DNA of 64,000 nt from CAVSJO01 sp963728445 (GTDB taxonomy: Bacteria > Gemmatimonadota > Gemmatimonadetes > Longimicrobiales > RSA9). Location of the stretch: NCBI GenBank assembly GCA_963728445.1, contig CAVSJO010000006.1, positions 372,001 through 436,000 on the forward strand, read 5' to 3'. Shown piece by piece: positions 25,650 through 33,655 of this stretch. Position 1 is the stretch's first letter; every line of letters starts with the position of its first letter. Position numbers and translations under genes: made by a program. The notes below the pieces were generated by a model. That model saw nothing but the letters and a program-made list of their open reading frames with translations. It made no database searches and was not told the origin of the DNA.

Positions 25650-27638
25650 TCAACCGTCCTCGTGCTCCGCCTCCAGCACGAGACTGCCGTCGGGCAGGAC
25701 CTCCGCCGTCCAGCCGGGCGGCAGCCAGGTGGTGGCGCTGTACTCGACGACGACCGACGGACCCTGGAGCGCGTGGCCCGGCCGCAGCCGGTCGCGCCGG
25801 TGACGCGTGGCCCGCAGCCGCGTGCCTTTCCAGGCGACGTCGCACGGGGGCTCCCGCGGGGCGTCCGGGGCCGCGGCATCCTCCAGCGTCGTGGGGGGAA
25901 CGACGGGCGCGGCAGCCGTCGCGACGACGCGGGCCGTAACGGCTTCGACGGGCTCGCCGGGGAGCCGGTACCCGTAACGCTTCTCGTGCGCACGGTGGAA
26001 CGCCTCGACCCAGTCATCGGCCCCGACGCGCAGCTCGAAGCTCTGGCCGCTGTAGCGGGCGTCGACGAGGCGCTCCATCGACAGGTCTTCGCCCGCCAGC
26101 CCCTCCTCGGCCATCGCCCGGACGACTTCGTCGGCGAGTGCGTCGAATGCGCTGGCGAGCGCTGCGGTCCCGTCGTCGCCTGCGCCCAGCAGGACCGTGC
26201 GCGCGGCCTCCTTCCGGACCGGCGAGACGAGCATTCCATACGCGGAAAGGACGCCAGGGTCGGGGGGCAGGAGCACGCGCGGGATGCCGAGGCGCGAGGC
26301 GAGCTCGCAGGCGTGCAGCCCGGCGGCGCCGCCGAACGGCAGGAGCGCGAACCCTCGGGGGTCGTGGCCGCGCTCGACGCTGATGACCCGCAGCGCGCCT
26401 TCCATGGCGACGTTGGCGACGTCGAGGATGCCCTCGGCCGTCTCGTCCGGCTCCAGGCCGAGCTGGGCGGCGAGGGCGGACAGCGGACCGGTCACCGCGG
26501 TGCGGTCGAGCGGCCGGTCTCCGGCCAGCAGGGCGTCGGCCGGGATGCGGCCCAGCCACAGGTTCGCGTCCGTGACGGTGACCTCGGAGCCGCCGCGCCC
26601 GTAGCAGATGGGGCCCGGGTCCGCGCCCGAGCTGCGGGGGCCGACGCGCAGCGCCCCGCCTGCGTCGATCCAGGCGACGGAGCCGCCACCTGCGCCCACC
26701 GTATGGATGTCGAGTACCGGCACGGCGACGGGCAGCCCGGCGATCTCGAACTCGCGGGTCTGCAGCGGACGCCCCGGGCAGAGCGCGACGTCGGTGGACG
26801 TGCCGCCCATGTCGAACGTCAGGACGTCCCGGAGCCCCGCCGAGCGGGCCCGCGCCAGCGCGCCGACGATCCCGCCGGCCGGACCGGAGAGCACGGTGTG
26901 GACGGGCTCGCGCCGGGCCCGGGCGATCGGGATCGCGCCGCCGCCCGAGCCCATGATCCGGACGCGCCGGGCCCCGGAGTCCGCTTCGAGTCGGCCGAGA
27001 TAGCGGTCCATTCGCGGGGCGACGTAGGCGTTGACGACGGTCGTCGCCGTCCGCTCGTACTCCCTGTACTCGGGCAGCAGCCGGGAGGACACGGACAGCG
27101 GCAGACCCGTCGCCTCGAGGGCTGCGGCGACGCGCTCCTCGTGTCCGGCCTCGGCGTACGCGTGGAGTAGGCAGACCGCGATCGCCTCCACCCCCTCCGG
27201 CACCCGGCCGGCGAGCTCGGCGAGCTCCCCTTCGTCGAGCGGCTCGATCTCCGATCCGTCAGGCCCCAGCCGCCCGCTCAGCCCGAGACGATCCTCCATG
27301 GCCACGGGAGGCGCGTCCCGGTGCCCGACCAGGGCGTAGAGCTGCGGCCGGTTCTGCCGCCCGATCTCGATCACGTCCTCGAAACCGCGGTTCGTGACGA
27401 GGGCGACGCGGGCACCCTGACGCTCGAGCAGCGCGTTCGTCGCGACGGTCGACCCGTGCACGAGGAGGAATTCGACCGTATCCTCCGGAAGCACCGCCGC
27501 GATGCCGGCGAACACCGCCCGGGCGGGATCGGCCGGTGTGGACGGCAGCTTGTGGATCGAGATCCGGCCGCCGTGCAGGCAGACGACGTCCGTGAAGGTT
27601 CCGCCGGTGTCGACGGCGACGATTGTCGGCTGAGTCAT
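25650..27638 (-). CDS. hyuA: Hydantoinase/oxoprolinase A-subunit family protein
   Basis: 662-residue ATP-dependent amidohydrolase subunit of the HyuA/5-oxoprolinase family. It has VDTGGTFTDVV at the N-terminus, HGSTVATNALLER, GPAGGIVGA, TFDMGGTSTDVAL, GAGGGSVAWID and PFGGAAGLHACE. These enzymes normally need a HyuB subunit coded next door; none is present, and the gene downstream is an unrelated outer-membrane protein. ATG 27638 is chosen because VDTGGTF follows at once; it has no Shine-Dalgarno, but a TACGCT box lies 6 nt upstream. Confidence 0.92.
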   Translation of the reverse strand: MTQPTIVAVDTGGTFTDVVCLHGGRISIHKLPSTPADPARAVFAGIAAVLPEDTVEFLLVHGSTVATNALLERQGARVALVTNRGFEDVIEIGRQNRPQLYALVGHRDAPPVAMEDRLGLSGRLGPDGSEIEPLDEGELAELAGRVPEGVEAIAVCLLHAYAEAGHEERVAAALEATGLPLSVSSRLLPEYREYERTATTVVNAYVAPRMDRYLGRLEADSGARRVRIMGSGGGAIPIARARREPVHTVLSGPAGGIVGALARARSAGLRDVLTFDMGGTSTDVALCPGRPLQTREFEIAGLPVAVPVLDIHTVGAGGGSVAWIDAGGALRVGPRSSGADPGPICYGRGGSEVTVTDANLWLGRIPADALLAGDRPLDRTAVTGPLSALAAQLGLEPDETAEGILDVANVAMEGALRVISVERGHDPRGFALLPFGGAAGLHACELASRLGIPRVLLPPDPGVLSAYGMLVSPVRKEAARTVLLGAGDDGTAALASAFDALADEVVRAMAEEGLAGEDLSMERLVDARYSGQSFELRVGADDWVEAFHRAHEKRYGYRLPGEPVEAVTARVVATAAAPVVPPTTLEDAAAPDAPREPPCDVAWKGTRLRATRHRRDRLRPGHALQGPSVVVEYSATTWLPPGWTAEVLPDGSLVLEAEHEDG

Positions 27639-27644
27639 GCGAGA

Positions 27645-27673
27645 AGCGTAGGGGCAGGCGCCTCCGGCCGAAA
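27645..27673 (-). promoter_or_regulatory. Candidate leaderless promoter of hyuA
   Basis: Minus-strand TTTCGG (27673-27668), 17-nt spacer, TACGCT (27650-27645), then 6 nt to the ATG. The -35 is poor. Hairpin array B begins immediately outside it. Confidence 0.35.
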
Positions 27674-27675
27674 GC

Positions 27676-27836
27676 CCCTGGCGCCGCGGCTGTCGCCGCG
27701 GGGCACGGCGGCTGCGCCGCCGGGCACCGTCCTTCGGGCGGGGCACCTCGGCTTCGCCTCGGGGCACCGCCTGCGGCGGGGGTTCCGCCCCTTGCGGGGC
27801 GGGGGCGCGCGGGCCTGCGGCCGCGCGGGGGGGGGG
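27676..27836. repeat. Hairpin array B (plus-strand TGC/TTC triloops, GGGCAC linkers)
   Basis: About seven GC mini-hairpins in one orientation between hyuA and the zinc-finger gene. Examples are GGCGGC-TGC-GCCGCC at 27707-27721 and CGGGCCTGCGGCCGCG-type stems near 27810-27826. Most units are followed by GGGGCAC(C). The region ends in a run of ten G (about 27827-27836). On the minus strand, the sense strand of hyuA, the loops read GCA/GAA. Confidence 0.82.
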
Positions 27837-27858
27837 CAATATTTGAAGGGGGGTTTTC

Positions 27859-28134
27859 ATGGAGTGTTCGCATCTGGATCAGGTACGGGAGGTCGAAGCG
27901 CGGACGCCGGAGGGGTGTGAGGAATGCCTTCGGAGCGGTGACACGTGGGTCCACCTGCGGGTCTGTCTCACGTGCGGCCACGTGGGCTGCTGCGACTCCT
28001 CGCCCAATCGCCACGCGACGAAGCACTACCACGCCAGCGGCCACCCGATCGCTTCGTCGTATGAGCCGGGCGAGACGTGGGCGTGGTGCTTCGTCGACGA
28101 GATGGAAGTCGACGCCGAGGGCCCGCGCCGCTGA
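27859..28134 (+). CDS. Small UBP-type zinc-finger protein
   Basis: 91-residue single-domain protein of the ZnF-UBP family, also found free-standing in many bacteria. Ligand pattern: C4SHL, CEEC, CLTCGHVGCCDSS, then HATKHYHASGHP. In eukaryotes this fold binds the free C-terminus of ubiquitin; the role in bacteria is unknown. The ATG is preceded by GAAGGGGGG, which can serve as a ribosome site 5 nt away. Both flanks are hairpin arrays. Confidence 0.9.
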   Translation: MECSHLDQVREVEARTPEGCEECLRSGDTWVHLRVCLTCGHVGCCDSSPNRHATKHYHASGHPIASSYEPGETWAWCFVDEMEVDAEGPRR

Positions 28135-28138
28135 CCGG

Positions 28139-28214
28139 AGCCGCCGCCGCCCCCCGCCGCCGCCCCGCGCCGCCGCCCCGCCGCCGCCCCGCCGCCGCCC
28201 CGCCGCCGCCCCGC
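28139..28214. repeat. CCG-rich microsatellite
   Basis: Runs of CCG triplets organised as about four 11-bp units CCCCGCCGCCG with shorter variants before them, directly after the zinc-finger stop codon. Simple-sequence DNA with no coding content. Confidence 0.85.
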
Positions 28215-28215
28215 G

Positions 28216-28412
28216 CGCGCTAGCGCCGCGCGCCCCCGCCCGAAGGGCGGAACCCCGCGCCCGGACGCAGCGGCCAAACCCGCCCCAGGCCGTTCCCCGC
28301 CCGAAGGGCGGAACCCCCGCCGCAGGCGGTGCCCCGCCCCCCGGGCGGTGCCCGGCGGCGCAGCCGCCGTGCCCCGCGGCGCAGCCGCGGTGCCCCGCGC
28401 CGCAACGCGGCG
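28216..28412. repeat. Hairpin array C (plus-strand GAA/GCA triloops, GTGCCCC linkers)
   Basis: GC mini-hairpins before trpE: CCGCCC-GAA-GGGCGG around 28239 and again near 28299, GGCGGC-GCA-GCCGCC at 28354-28368, and CCGCGGC-GCA-GCCGCGG at 28374-28390, joined by GTGCCCC. The segment beginning CGTTCCCCGCCCGAAGGG at 28291 is almost identical over about 44 bp to array A from 23964. On trpE's sense strand the loops read GAA/GCA. Confidence 0.85.
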
Positions 28413-28464
28413 CGGCTCTCTGCCGCCGTTGCGCCACTGCTCGGCAGCCACGACCTTCCGCGCC

Positions 28465-29970
28465 ATGACTCCCTCTGTCCTCCCCGACATCGAGCGCTTC
28501 GTCGCCCTCGCCGACCAGGGCGACCTCGTGCCGGTCTGGCGTGACATCCTGTTCGACACGGACACGGCCGTGACGGCTTACGCGAAGCTGCGCCGGCCGC
28601 CGTTCGGGTTCCTCCTGGAGTCCGTGGTGGGCGGGGAGAAGTGGGCGCGCTGGACGTTCCTGGGCACGGAGCCGCGGGAGGCGTGGCGGGTGGACGCGCC
28701 GGAGGGCGGCGGCAGCGGCGGCATGGTGCGGCGCTGGACGCCGGAGCGGGGATGGGAGGCGGGAAGGCTGGTCGAGGATCCCCTCGCGGACCTGGCCGAG
28801 CGGCTGCGGGCGCGCACGCCCGTGGAAGTGCCGGGCCTGCCGCGCTTCGTGGGGGGCGCCGTCGGCTTCCTCGGCTACGACACGATTCGCTACATCGAGC
28901 GGCTGCCGGACGCGCCTCCGGACGACACCGGCCTGCCGGAGGCGATGTTCGTCTTCACGGACGTCGTGCTGGCGATCGACAACCTGTTCGGCCGGGCGCG
29001 GGTGGTAGCGCTCGTGGACGTGTCGGGGGCCGGCTCGCGGCAGGACCTGGAGGCGCTGCACGGCGAGGCGCTGGTGAAGCTGGACCGGGTGGTGCGGACG
29101 CTGGCGGAAGCGGAGCCGCCGGAGCCGCTCGAGCTGCGGGAGCCGCGGGGCGACGTCGCATTCCGGAGCTCGTACGGCCGCGCCGGATTCGAAGCGGACG
29201 TCGAGCGCATCCGCGAGTACATCCGGGCTGGAGACGCGTTCCAGGTCGTGCTGAGTCAGCGGCTCGGCGTCGAGCTGGACGGCGACCCATTCGACGTCTA
29301 CCGGTCGCTGCGGTCGGCCAATCCGTCTCCGTACCTGTACTTCCTGGAGCTCGACGAGCTGACGCTCGTGGGCTCCTCCCCCGAGGTGCTGGTCCGGGTA
29401 GAGGACGGTCAGGTGCTGGTGCGGCCCATCGCGGGGACGCGTCCCCGCGGAGCGAACGAGGCGGAGGACGCGGCGCTCACGGAGGACCTGCTGGCCGACG
29501 AGAAGGAGCGGGCGGAGCACCTGATGCTCGTCGATCTGGGTCGGAACGACGTCGGCCGCGTCGCCCGCTACGGGACGGTGGAGGTGCCGGAGCTCATGAC
29601 CGTGGAGAAGTACAGTCACGTGCTCCACATCGTGAGCCAGGTGACGGGCGAGCTGCGGGAGGGACTCGACGCGATGGACGTGTTCCGGGCGTGCTTCCCG
29701 GCGGGCACCGTGAGCGGCGCGCCGAAGATCCGGGCGATGCAGATCATCGACGAGCTGGAGCCGGTCCGGCGCGGTCCGTACGCGGGAGCGGTCGGCTACT
29801 TCGCCTACGGCGGTCGGACGATGGATACGGCGATCGCCATCCGCACGCTGGTCGCGGCGGGGGGGCGCGCCTGGGTGCAGGCCGGCGCCGGCATCGTTGC
29901 AGACTCCGTCCCGGCGAAGGAGTACGAGGAGACGCTGGCGAAGGCCCGGGCGCTGCTGAGCGTGCTCTAG
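28465..29970 (+). CDS. trpE: Anthranilate synthase component I
   Basis: Chorismate-using subunit of anthranilate synthase, first step of tryptophan synthesis; 501 residues. The N-terminal domain carries LLESVVGGEKWARWTFLG, the LLESx-type site that binds feedback Trp. The chorismate-binding domain has EYIRAGDAFQVVLSQR, PIAGTRPRG, ADEKERAEHLMLVDLGRND, FPAGTVSGAPKIRAM and GAVGYF. No trpG or other trp gene follows in the window, so the glutaminase partner must lie elsewhere. No clear ribosome site before ATG 28465. Confidence 0.93.
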   Translation: MTPSVLPDIERFVALADQGDLVPVWRDILFDTDTAVTAYAKLRRPPFGFLLESVVGGEKWARWTFLGTEPREAWRVDAPEGGGSGGMVRRWTPERGWEAGRLVEDPLADLAERLRARTPVEVPGLPRFVGGAVGFLGYDTIRYIERLPDAPPDDTGLPEAMFVFTDVVLAIDNLFGRARVVALVDVSGAGSRQDLEALHGEALVKLDRVVRTLAEAEPPEPLELREPRGDVAFRSSYGRAGFEADVERIREYIRAGDAFQVVLSQRLGVELDGDPFDVYRSLRSANPSPYLYFLELDELTLVGSSPEVLVRVEDGQVLVRPIAGTRPRGANEAEDAALTEDLLADEKERAEHLMLVDLGRNDVGRVARYGTVEVPELMTVEKYSHVLHIVSQVTGELREGLDAMDVFRACFPAGTVSGAPKIRAMQIIDELEPVRRGPYAGAVGYFAYGGRTMDTAIAIRTLVAAGGRAWVQAGAGIVADSVPAKEYEETLAKARALLSVL

Positions 29971-30047
29971 CTTTGCGGCCCTCGTGGCCCTCGGTGCGCA
30001 GGCACGCTGGCACCGACGAGGCAGCACCCCGGGGCGGCCTGCTGCAT

Positions 30048-30077
30048 TTGCCCGGCGGCTCCGGCGCTTGCTAGACT
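30048..30077 (+). promoter_or_regulatory. Candidate leaderless promoter of tdh
   Basis: TTGCCC (30048-30053), 18-nt spacer, TAGACT (30072-30077), then 6 nt to the ATG at 30084. Too short a gap for a leader with a ribosome site. Confidence 0.5.
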
Positions 30078-30083
30078 GCCCTC

Positions 30084-31037
30084 ATGAAACGAATCCTGGT
30101 CACGGGGGCGGCGGGGCAGATCGGCTCGGAGCTGGTGCCTGCGCTGGCGGCCCGGTACGGAGAGGAGAACGTCGTCGCCTCCGACATCCGGCGAACGCCG
30201 GAGGCGGGCGACGACGGGCGCTTCGAGCTGCTGGACTGTACGGACCTCGAGGCGCTGCAGGACGTCGTCGCCCGCCACGCCGTCGACACGATCTACCATC
30301 TCGCCGCAATCCTCTCCGCGACCGCGGAGAAGAACCCCCAGAAGGCCTACCGCGTCAACATGGACGGGCTGTTCAACGTGCTGGAGACGGCGCGTATGCG
30401 GGATTGCGCGGTGTTCTGCCCGAGCAGCATCGCGGCGTTCGGCCCTTCCACCCCGCCGGACCCGGCGCCGCAGGACACCATCCAGCGGCCGAGCAGCATG
30501 TACGGCGTCACGAAGGTGGCGGGCGAGCTGCTGTGCGACTACTACCACGGCCGCTACGGCGTGGACGTGCGCGGCGTGCGCTATCCCGGACTGATCTCGT
30601 ACGCGGCGCCGCCCGGCGGCGGCACGACGGACTACGCGGTGGAGATCTTCTACAGGGCCATCGAGGACGGCGTGTACACGTGCTTCCTCGAGCCGGACAC
30701 GCAGCTCGACATGATGTACATGCCGGACGCGCTGCGGGCGGCCGTCGAGCTGATGGAGGCGGATCCTGGCCGGCTGGAGCACCGCAACGCGTTCAACGTG
30801 ACGGCCATGCAGCTCACGCCGGCGCGACTGGCCGAGGCGATCCGGGCTCACCGGCCCGAGTTCCGGATCCATTACGAGGTCGACCCGGTGAGGCAGGGGA
30901 TCGCCGAGTCGTGGCCGCGACGCATCGACGACTCGGCTGCGCGCCGGGAGTGGGGATGGCGGCCCGAGTACGGCGTCGACGGAATGGTGGCGGACATGCT
31001 CGAGAAGCTCGAGAAGAAGCTCGCACGCGCGAGGTGA
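30084..31037 (+). CDS. tdh: L-threonine 3-dehydrogenase, NAD-dependent epimerase type
   Basis: Oxidises L-threonine to 2-amino-3-oxobutyrate; 317 residues of the extended SDR/epimerase-like Tdh class rather than the zinc class. It has Rossmann VTGAAGQIGSEL at the N-terminus, YHLAAILSA, CPSSIAAFGP and the catalytic Tyr-Lys in MYGVTKVAGE. RYPGLISYAAPPGGGTTDYA is the class hallmark. The stop is 4 nt before kbl, which takes the unstable product on to glycine and acetyl-CoA. Confidence 0.9.
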   Translation: MKRILVTGAAGQIGSELVPALAARYGEENVVASDIRRTPEAGDDGRFELLDCTDLEALQDVVARHAVDTIYHLAAILSATAEKNPQKAYRVNMDGLFNVLETARMRDCAVFCPSSIAAFGPSTPPDPAPQDTIQRPSSMYGVTKVAGELLCDYYHGRYGVDVRGVRYPGLISYAAPPGGGTTDYAVEIFYRAIEDGVYTCFLEPDTQLDMMYMPDALRAAVELMEADPGRLEHRNAFNVTAMQLTPARLAEAIRAHRPEFRIHYEVDPVRQGIAESWPRRIDDSAARREWGWRPEYGVDGMVADMLEKLEKKLARAR

Positions 31038-31041
31038 CGGA

Positions 31042-32268
31042 ATGCCGATCGACCGACTGAACGACGCGCTGGCGCGCCACGTGGTGGCGCTGGAGGAGAA
31101 GGGGACCGCGAAGGGCGACGAGAGCGTCGTCGTCCGGGTCCTTCCGCCGGAGGGCGGGCGCGGCCCGCGCTTCCACCTGGCGGGGCAGGGCGAGAAGGCG
31201 TTCATCCGGATGAACTCGAACTCGTACCTGGGGATGGGGCTGCGGCGGCCCGTCATGGAGGCGGAGGAGCGGGCGACGGAGCGCTACGGCGCCGGGCCCG
31301 GCGCCGTGCGCTTCATCAGCGGTACGTACGATGTCCACATCGAGCTGGAGCGTCGCCTCGCCGGGTTCCACGGGCGGGAGGCCGGGATGATCTTCTCGTC
31401 GGCCTACGCCACCATGGTCGGCATCGTCACCCCCCTCGTCGACGAACGCACGATCGTGATCAGCGACGAGCTGAACCACAACTGCATCATCAACGCGGTC
31501 CGACTCTCGCGGCCCCTGGACAAGTCCGTCTATCCGCACGTGGACATGGCCGCCCTGGATGCGGAGATCGAGAAGGCGAAGGGGCGGGCGGCCCGCGTTC
31601 TGGTCATCACGGACGGCATCTTCAGCATGCGGGGCGATCACGCGCCGCTCGACGAGATCGTGGCCATCGCCCGGCGTCACGACGCGGACTTCGACGAGAA
31701 CGTCGTAGTGCTCGTGGACGACTCCCACGGCGTCGGTGCGTTCGGAGAGACGGGGCGGGGGACGGAGGAGTACACCGGGGCGCCGCCCGTCGACATCCTC
31801 GTCGGGACGCTGGGCAAGGCCTTCGGAGTGAACGGCGGGTACGTCGTCGCGCCGGCGACCACGGTCCGCTACTTCCGCGAGACGGCGCCCATGTACATCT
31901 ACTCGAACCCGATCACGCCGGGCGAGGCGGCTGCGGCGTTGAAGGCGATCGAGCTGCTGGACGGAGACGAGGGGCGGGCCATGCTGCGCCGGCTGGCCTC
32001 CCTCACGAAGCGGTTCGAGGACGGCATCGTCGCCCTGGGGATGGAGACGATTCCGGGGCCGCATCCCGTCGTGCCGTTGATGGTGAGGGACACGCAGCGG
32101 ACGAAGGCGCTCGTCCGCCATCTCTTCGAGAACGGCGTGCTGGCGACGGGCCTGGCGTTCCCGGTCGTGCCACGGGGCGACGAGGAGATCCGTTTCCAGA
32201 TCAACGCCGATCACACCGAAGCCGACGTGGACCGGGTGCTCGAGGTGCTCGGGTCCTTCGGCGACTGA
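31042..32268 (+). CDS. kbl: Glycine C-acetyltransferase (2-amino-3-ketobutyrate CoA ligase) or close AOS relative
   Basis: PLP enzyme of the alpha-oxoamine synthase family, 408 residues. It has NSNSYLGMGLRRPV, FISGTYDVHIELERRLA, SDELNHNCIINAVRLS, VDDSHGVGAFGETGRG and the PLP lysine in GTLGKAFGVNGG. Its position 4 nt behind tdh makes threonine breakdown to glycine plus acetyl-CoA the likely role. Alone, the family could also be 5-aminolevulinate or 8-amino-7-oxononanoate synthase. It converges with another AOS gene 10 nt downstream. Confidence 0.88.
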   Translation: MPIDRLNDALARHVVALEEKGTAKGDESVVVRVLPPEGGRGPRFHLAGQGEKAFIRMNSNSYLGMGLRRPVMEAEERATERYGAGPGAVRFISGTYDVHIELERRLAGFHGREAGMIFSSAYATMVGIVTPLVDERTIVISDELNHNCIINAVRLSRPLDKSVYPHVDMAALDAEIEKAKGRAARVLVITDGIFSMRGDHAPLDEIVAIARRHDADFDENVVVLVDDSHGVGAFGETGRGTEEYTGAPPVDILVGTLGKAFGVNGGYVVAPATTVRYFRETAPMYIYSNPITPGEAAAALKAIELLDGDEGRAMLRRLASLTKRFEDGIVALGMETIPGPHPVVPLMVRDTQRTKALVRHLFENGVLATGLAFPVVPRGDEEIRFQINADHTEADVDRVLEVLGSFGD

Positions 32269-32278
32269 ACCCGCCGGC

Positions 32279-33655
32279 CTAGCCGATCTTCTGGTCGGGC
32301 GCCTCTTCCTTCTCGGCGTCCAGACAGGCGCGCAGACCCTTGAACAGGCGCTCGAAGTGGGCCGGCTCGTGGGCGGCCGTGGCGCACAGCCGCAGTCGCG
32401 CCTGACCCGGCGAGACGGCGGGCACGCTCACCGCAGAGACGAAGATCCCCATCTCCAGGAGCTGCCGGGCCCAGCGGTAGGTGCGCCACTCGTCGCCGAG
32501 CAGGAGCGGCACGACGGGCGACTGCGACCCGCTGGCGTCGAAGCCCAGCTCCTCGATCCCGGCCTGCAGCAGGTGCGTGTTGCGGCGCAGCGTCTCCATG
32601 CGCTCCGGCTCCTCGTCCAGGATGCGGAGCGATTCGAGGATCGCCGCGGCGTTCGCCGGGGTGAGCGCGGCCGAGAAGATGTACGGGGAGGAGCCATGCT
32701 GGATGTAGACCTTGAGCGGACCCGACCCGGCCACGAAGCCGCCGGAGGACGGAATCGCCTTCGAGAGCGAACCCGTCAGGATGTCGATGCGGGAGGGATC
32801 GACGCCCTGCTCCTCGCAGATGCCGCGGCCGGTCCGCCCGATCGCGCCGATGGAATGGGCCTCGTCGACGAGCAGGAAGACGTCCATCTCGTCGCGGATG
32901 TCGGCGAGGTCGGCGAGGGGGCACTGGTCCCCGTCCATGGAGAACACGGCGTCGACGGCGATGAGCATGCGGCCGGCGCCCCGGTTGCGGGCCTGCCGGA
33001 TGCGCCGGCGCAGGTCCTCCATGTCGTTGTGGCGGAAGCGCCGCGTTTCGCAGCCGGCCATGCGCACGCCGTCCTGGATGCTCTGGTGCGCGTACTGGTC
33101 CAGGATGGCGTAGTCCTTCGGGCCGAACAGGGAGGTGATGGCCGCGATGTTGGCGTCGAACCCGGACCCGAACGTGGCCGCGGCCTCCTGGCCGAGGAAC
33201 CGGGCGAGCTCGTGCTCGAGCTCCAGGTGCAGCTCGAGAGTGCCGGTGAGCATGCGCACGCCGCCGGTGCTCGTGCCGTATCTGCCGACCGCCTCCTGTA
33301 CGGCGTCCCGTATGCGCGGATGCCCGATGAGCCCCAGGTACGAGTACGTGGAGAACATCAGGATCTCGCGGCCGAGGGCGTCCGAGTCCGGCCCGGCGCG
33401 GCGTGTCAGCGGGACCTGGAACGTGTAGAGCGACTCGGGCAGACCCGCCCGGAAGAGCTCGAACCAGCGGTGTGCCGCAGGAACGTCCAGCAGACCGCCC
33501 GGCTCGATGACGTCCTCGGGCGAACGGCCGTTCAGGACCGCGGCGAATGGATCGCTGGTGAAGCGCTCCAGCCGATCGCGTTCAGCGGGTCGGTCGGAAG
33601 ACGACCTTGACGGACCCGTTGCCGCTCTTGTCGAGGGCGGCTCCGATGGCTGCAC
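32279..33655 (-). CDS. Second AOS-family PLP acyltransferase
   Basis: 458 residues; condenses an amino acid with an acyl-CoA or acyl-ACP. Family motifs are FSTYSYLGLIGHPRI, GTSTGGVRMLTGTLELHLEL, the LDQYAHQSIQDG segment, VDEAHSIGAIGRTGRG and the PLP Lys in LTGSLSKAIPSSGG. The N-terminal 90 residues are longer than in Kbl or BioF, more like serine palmitoyltransferase-type or polyketide-linked AOS enzymes. Start is GTG 33655, giving a 74-nt overlap with the upstream dehydrogenase; no better start is visible. Substrate unknown. Confidence 0.82.
   Translation of the reverse strand: MQPSEPPSTRAATGPSRSSSDRPAERDRLERFTSDPFAAVLNGRSPEDVIEPGGLLDVPAAHRWFELFRAGLPESLYTFQVPLTRRAGPDSDALGREILMFSTYSYLGLIGHPRIRDAVQEAVGRYGTSTGGVRMLTGTLELHLELEHELARFLGQEAAATFGSGFDANIAAITSLFGPKDYAILDQYAHQSIQDGVRMAGCETRRFRHNDMEDLRRRIRQARNRGAGRMLIAVDAVFSMDGDQCPLADLADIRDEMDVFLLVDEAHSIGAIGRTGRGICEEQGVDPSRIDILTGSLSKAIPSSGGFVAGSGPLKVYIQHGSSPYIFSAALTPANAAAILESLRILDEEPERMETLRRNTHLLQAGIEELGFDASGSQSPVVPLLLGDEWRTYRWARQLLEMGIFVSAVSVPAVSPGQARLRLCATAAHEPAHFERLFKGLRACLDAEKEEAPDQKIG

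Noticed and set aside
27643..27860. Open frames through hairpin array B extending hyuA or the zinc finger
   Set aside because: They read only low-complexity Gly/Arg/Ala; the repeats are structural, and family-matched starts lie inside.
28139..28214. CCG microsatellite as a possible proline-rich peptide gene
   Set aside because: No start codon or ribosome site; a simple repeat.
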